From Promicromonospora panici (GTDB lineage: Bacteria > Actinomycetota > Actinomycetes > Actinomycetales > Cellulomonadaceae), in assembly GCF_900608595.1 (NCBI RefSeq), contig NZ_UWYY01000007.1, positions 124,001-188,000 on the forward strand: 64,000 nt of DNA, given 5' to 3'. Below, piece by piece: positions 61,834-64,000 of the stretch. Both the position numbers and the translations under genes were made by a program. Each line of letters begins with the position of its first letter. Within the stretch, counting starts at the first letter, position 1. The notes under the pieces are model-generated. The model was not told the origin of the DNA. It did not search any database and saw only the letters and a list, made by a program, of their open reading frames with translations.

Positions 61834-61848
61834 CCGCGGAAAACGCGG
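61834..61848 (-). terminator. Terminator of the SRP RNA gene
   Basis: CCGCG/CGCGG hairpin with a 5-nt loop, 8 nt after the 3' end of the SRP RNA on the minus strand. Confidence 0.6.
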
Positions 61849-61855
61849 GCAATAA

Positions 61856-61945
61856 GGGACCCCCCGCACACCCACCAGAGCTCACTTACCCTTGCTGCCT
61901 TCCGGCCCTGGGGGAGTTCGGCGAGGTGGTGCCGCACGAGGGGTC
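61856..61945 (-). ncRNA. ffs: Signal recognition particle RNA, small (4.5S) type
   Basis: On the minus strand the conserved apical loop GGCCGGAAGGCAGCAAGGGT is present (positions about 61905-61886), flanked by complementary arms GACCCCTCGTGCGGCACCACC at the 5' end and GGTGGGTGTGCGGGGGGTC at the 3' end. About 90 nt, the small form without Alu domain. It binds Ffh and guides membrane-protein targeting. The 5' end is set by a promoter whose -10 box ends 7 nt upstream. Confidence 0.92.
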
Positions 61946-61952
61946 TACCGAA

Positions 61953-61982
61953 AGCCTAACCGATCCGGGCACCCCGGCCCAA
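61953..61982 (-). promoter_or_regulatory. Promoter of the SRP RNA gene
   Basis: -35 TTGGGC (61982-61977), 18-nt spacer, -10 TAGGCT (61958-61953), then 7 nt to the predicted first base at 61945. Confidence 0.6.
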
Positions 61983-62121
61983 CACGCCGAACCCCGCTGT
62001 ACGCCACCTCACAACCCGGCCCCGGATTCCGATTCGTTGTCCGAGCACGGCGTCCGGTATCCTCGTCAGGCCGCGCCAGACTTCGGTCCAGTGGCCGCGC
62101 GCCCGCCTCGGCGAAGCGCGA

Positions 62122-62206
62122 GGAGGATTCGCCTAGTGGCCTATGGCGCACGCTTGGAAAGCGTGTTGGGTTAACGCCCTCGGGGGTTCGAATCCCCCAT
62201 CCTCCG
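62122..62206 (+). tRNA. serT: tRNA-Ser (anticodon GGA)
   Basis: 85 nt with acceptor stem GGAGGAT/ATCCTCC, discriminator G, anticodon loop CTTGGAAAG (GGA, reads UCC/UCU), a long variable arm typical of serine tRNAs and a T arm GGGGGTTCGAATCCCCC. CCA is not encoded. A likely promoter is TTGTCC (62037) with TATCCT (62058). The gene symbol is a guess at naming; the identity is firm. Confidence 0.95.
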
Positions 62207-62257
62207 CAGTGTGATGAGTCGGGACATCGTTCATGGATGTCCCGGCTCATCGTCGTC

Positions 62258-62602
62258 TCAGGACGCTTCCGCGGCCGCGTCGCCGTCGGCGAGGGCGCGG
62301 CCCCCCGCCTCGGTCAGCGTCACCACCTTGGCGCGGCGATCCGTGTCGTCGAGCTCCCGCCGCACCAGGCCGTCCCGCTCCATGGCCTCGACGGCCTGCG
62401 TGGTCGACCGCGCGGCGAGGCCGAGCTCGGCGGCCAGCCGCGCCTGCTTGATCGGGCCGCACCCGGCCAGCACCTGCAGGATCTTGGTCCGGGCCAGCGA
62501 CACCCCGCTCCGGGCCATGTGCTCGTCCACGAGCCGGCGCAGCCGCGCGGACGTCGTCAGGTAGTGCAGGCCGACCTCACCGGCGCGTCGGCTCCCGCTC
62601 AT
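62258..62602 (-). CDS. MarR family regulator
   Basis: 114 aa, short MarR: recognition region GPIKQARLAAELGLAARSTTQAVEAMERDG (about 58-87) and the wing RRELDDTDRRAKVVTLTEAG. It lacks the long dimerisation helices of bigger MarR proteins. ATG 62602 is the likeliest start (an upstream ATG at 62647 is possible). It is divergent from the Tat-exported hydrolase gene, with 173 nt between, so it may control that gene; ligand unknown. Confidence 0.82.
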   Translation of the reverse strand: MSGSRRAGEVGLHYLTTSARLRRLVDEHMARSGVSLARTKILQVLAGCGPIKQARLAAELGLAARSTTQAVEAMERDGLVRRELDDTDRRAKVVTLTEAGGRALADGDAAAEAS

Positions 62603-62775
62603 GGTCGTTCCCGGTCTTTCGTGAGGCACCTCCGCATGATGCGTCATCAACGTCCGCGGCGCCGCCCGCAGCCTGAGCCGGGCAATTCGCCCATGCGTCA
62701 CATGACGTTATGGACGTGCTCACCTCCGTCTGGTCGGGTGAACGGGCATCAGATCCCTGACCTGGAGGAGAGCCC

Positions 62776-63708
62776 ATGTCCACCACCCCCGGAATCTCGC
62801 GCCGCGCCGTGCTCGCCGCGGCAGGCGCCGTGGGCGCACTCGGCGCCTCGGCGTCCCTCGCGAGCCCTGCCGCAGCACGGACGACGTCGGGCAGGCCCGT
62901 GATCGGCCCAGCGCGCGGCGAGCTGTTGCACGCGATGAGCTTCAACGTGCGCTACGACCGCGAGGGCCAGACCCAGCCCGGCGAGCCCGACTACTGGCCG
63001 GAGCGCGCGCCGCTCACCTCGGCGTTCCTGGCGCTGGAGCAGCCGACCATCCTGGGGGTCCAGGAGGTGGAGTTCAACCAGCTCTCCGCCGTCGAGGCGG
63101 GGCTCGGGCGCGGCTACGAGATGGTGGGCTTCGGGCGCGACGGCGGTGCGGGCGGCGAGTACTCGGCGATCTTCTACGACGCTCGCCGCCTGACCGTGAA
63201 GTGGTGGGACCAGTTCTGGCTGTCCGACACCCCGGACCTCATCGGCTCCGCGACCTGGGGCAACACCGTGACCAGGATCGTCACCTGGGCCGAGCTGCAC
63301 GACAAGGTGACCGGCCGCGACTTCCTGCACATCAACTCGCACTTCGACCACCAGGCGGAGAACGCGCGGGTGCGCAGCGCGCAGGTGGTCCGTGACCAGG
63401 TGGCGGCGACCCAGCTCCCCGTCGTCTTCACGGCCGACTGCAACGCGGCCGCCGAGGCCTCGGCCGCCTACGACGTCCTGGTCACCGAGGGCGGGCTCCA
63501 GGACACCTGGCTCGCCGCCGACCGCCGGCTCACCCCCTACGCGGGCACGTTCCCCAACTACGGGACGCCGAACCCGGACGGCACCCGGATCGACTGGATC
63601 CTGGCGTCGCCCGGCGTCGAGGTCCGCGCCGCGGCGATCAACACGTGGACCCGCGACGGCCGCTATCCGAGCGACCACACCCCGGTCCAGGCGCTGCTGA
63701 AGATCTGA
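62776..63708 (+). CDS. Tat-exported endonuclease/exonuclease/phosphatase-family hydrolase
   Basis: 310 aa. Twin-arginine signal (SRRAVLAAAGAVGALG, about 8-23, Ala-rich cleavage site near 34). The EEP fold is clear: FNVRYD (about 55-60), the metal Glu in ILGVQEVEFN, FLHINSHFDHQAENAR, Asp-Asn in VVFTADCNA (about 216-224), and the final SDHTPVQ His. Secreted members hydrolyse phosphodiesters of nucleic acids, sphingomyelin or inositol phosphates. GGAG precedes the ATG at 9 nt. It ends at a 16-bp terminator. Confidence 0.88.
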   Translation: MSTTPGISRRAVLAAAGAVGALGASASLASPAAARTTSGRPVIGPARGELLHAMSFNVRYDREGQTQPGEPDYWPERAPLTSAFLALEQPTILGVQEVEFNQLSAVEAGLGRGYEMVGFGRDGGAGGEYSAIFYDARRLTVKWWDQFWLSDTPDLIGSATWGNTVTRIVTWAELHDKVTGRDFLHINSHFDHQAENARVRSAQVVRDQVAATQLPVVFTADCNAAAEASAAYDVLVTEGGLQDTWLAADRRLTPYAGTFPNYGTPNPDGTRIDWILASPGVEVRAAAINTWTRDGRYPSDHTPVQALLKI

Positions 63709-63724
63709 CCGCCGGCCAGCCAAC

Positions 63725-63763
63725 GAGTGCAGACCCGGTCACGCCCCGACCGGGTCTGCACTC
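63725..63763. terminator. Bidirectional terminator
   Basis: GAGTGCAGACCCGGTC and its exact complement, 16 bp, loop of 7 nt, between the convergent EEP-hydrolase gene and the gene at the right edge. Confidence 0.85.
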
Positions 63764-63778
63764 AGCGGTCAGCGCGAC

Positions 63779-64000
63779 TCAGGCACGACGGCGGGTGAAC
63801 AGCGCCGCGCCGATGCCCGCGGCGCCGACCACGATGCCGGCCACGCCGAGCCAGCGGCCCACGGGGTCAACGGCCGGGGCTGCGTCCGCGACGGCGGTCT
63901 CGCCGGAGGCGTCCCCGCCAGAGGCGTCGTCCGACGCAGCGTCGTCCGACGTCGCCGCGCCGTGGTGGCCGCTCTCCGCCTCGGCGGCGGTCGTCGTGAA
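63779..64000 (-). CDS. 3' end of a secreted, C-terminally membrane-anchored protein (YcnI/CopC-like?)
   Basis: 74 codons are visible; the start is beyond the window. The end of the chain is an Asp/Ser/Ala-rich linker (TSDDAASDDASGGDASGE), then a single membrane helix (GVAGIVVGAAGIGAALF) and a terminal TRRRA. This tail is typical of actinobacterial YcnI or CopC-type copper proteins and of other wall-associated proteins; there is too little sequence to decide. Confidence 0.6.
   Translation of the reverse strand, partial: FTTTAAEAESGHHGAATSDDAASDDASGGDASGETAVADAAPAVDPVGRWLGVAGIVVGAAGIGAALFTRRRA

Overview
The window is 64 kb of uniformly high-GC DNA with dense, short-spaced genes, many 4-nt ATGA/GTGA stop-start overlaps, several GTG starts without a Shine-Dalgarno, and an actinobacterial gene set (DUF222/HNH endonucleases, FdxA-type ferredoxin, KorAB, DUF5063 beside recR, a WYW aro leader peptide). 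This points to an actinobacterium, most likely a Micrococcales chromosome of the Promicromonosporaceae/Cellulomonadaceae kind; the family is inference. I see no phage, insertion sequence or CRISPR array.

Layout. 1-3.4 kb: tail of a DUF222/HNH endonuclease, a ferredoxin reductase-like FAD enzyme, and a TetR/DUF4267 pair with palindromic operators. 3.4-12.7 kb: a four-gene minus-strand operon (two DUF1989 proteins, a biotin-dependent urea/guanidine carboxylase, allophanate hydrolase) with a divergent TetR regulator and a sodium:solute symporter; two near-identical dyads (CTGTCG-N2-YGACAG) flank the regulator. 12.7-16.6 kb: DAHP synthase with a leader peptide/attenuator, a glutamine amidotransferase and a BASS-type transporter. 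16.6-20.6 kb: two ABC exporter modules with a YtrA-type GntR regulator. 20.7-24.9 kb: asd-lysC, a TauE/SafE exporter and a DUF2071 protein. 24.9-29.7 kb: recR-DUF5063, an ABC-2 exporter pair and a class C beta-lactamase-fold hydrolase.

29.8-44.8 kb is the accessory heart of the window. First come a TauE/SafE exporter with its GntR regulator and a YeiE/YeiH-like LysR/sulfate-exporter pair. Then comes one tightly packed 11-gene plus-strand operon (33434-44741): GntR/UTRA regulator, AprA-like flavoprotein, HEAT-repeat protein, AprB-like two-cluster ferredoxin, an SsuABC/NrtABC-like importer whose binding lipoprotein seems to end in a NosL-like domain, a 7Fe ferredoxin, a KorAB-type 2-oxoacid:ferredoxin oxidoreductase, and an Mrp-type Fe-S carrier ATPase. 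My reading is a substrate-induced pathway: import of an anionic, perhaps sulfur-containing, compound; low-potential electrons from KorAB via ferredoxin; reduction or oxidation by the AprAB-like enzyme; Fe-S assembly by Mrp. The substrate is unknown. This is the best candidate here for an undescribed system.

44.8-50.7 kb: an ethanolamine module (APH-fold kinase, class III PLP enzyme, ethanolamine-type permease) using a kinase/phospho-lyase logic, followed by an adenosine deaminase-like hydrolase and a GNAT acetyltransferase. 50.7-56.7 kb: VOC protein with an OhrR-like MarR regulator, a small protein, a NUDIX hydrolase, dnaX with a low-complexity tail, and a second DUF222/HNH gene that is frameshifted. 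56.7-62.2 kb: TetR-ABC exporter operon starting at a perfect palindrome, the metNIQ methionine importer with an unusual leader region, the SRP RNA gene and tRNA-Ser(GGA). 62.2-64 kb: a MarR regulator, a Tat-exported EEP-fold phosphodiesterase, and the 3' end of a membrane-anchored secreted protein.
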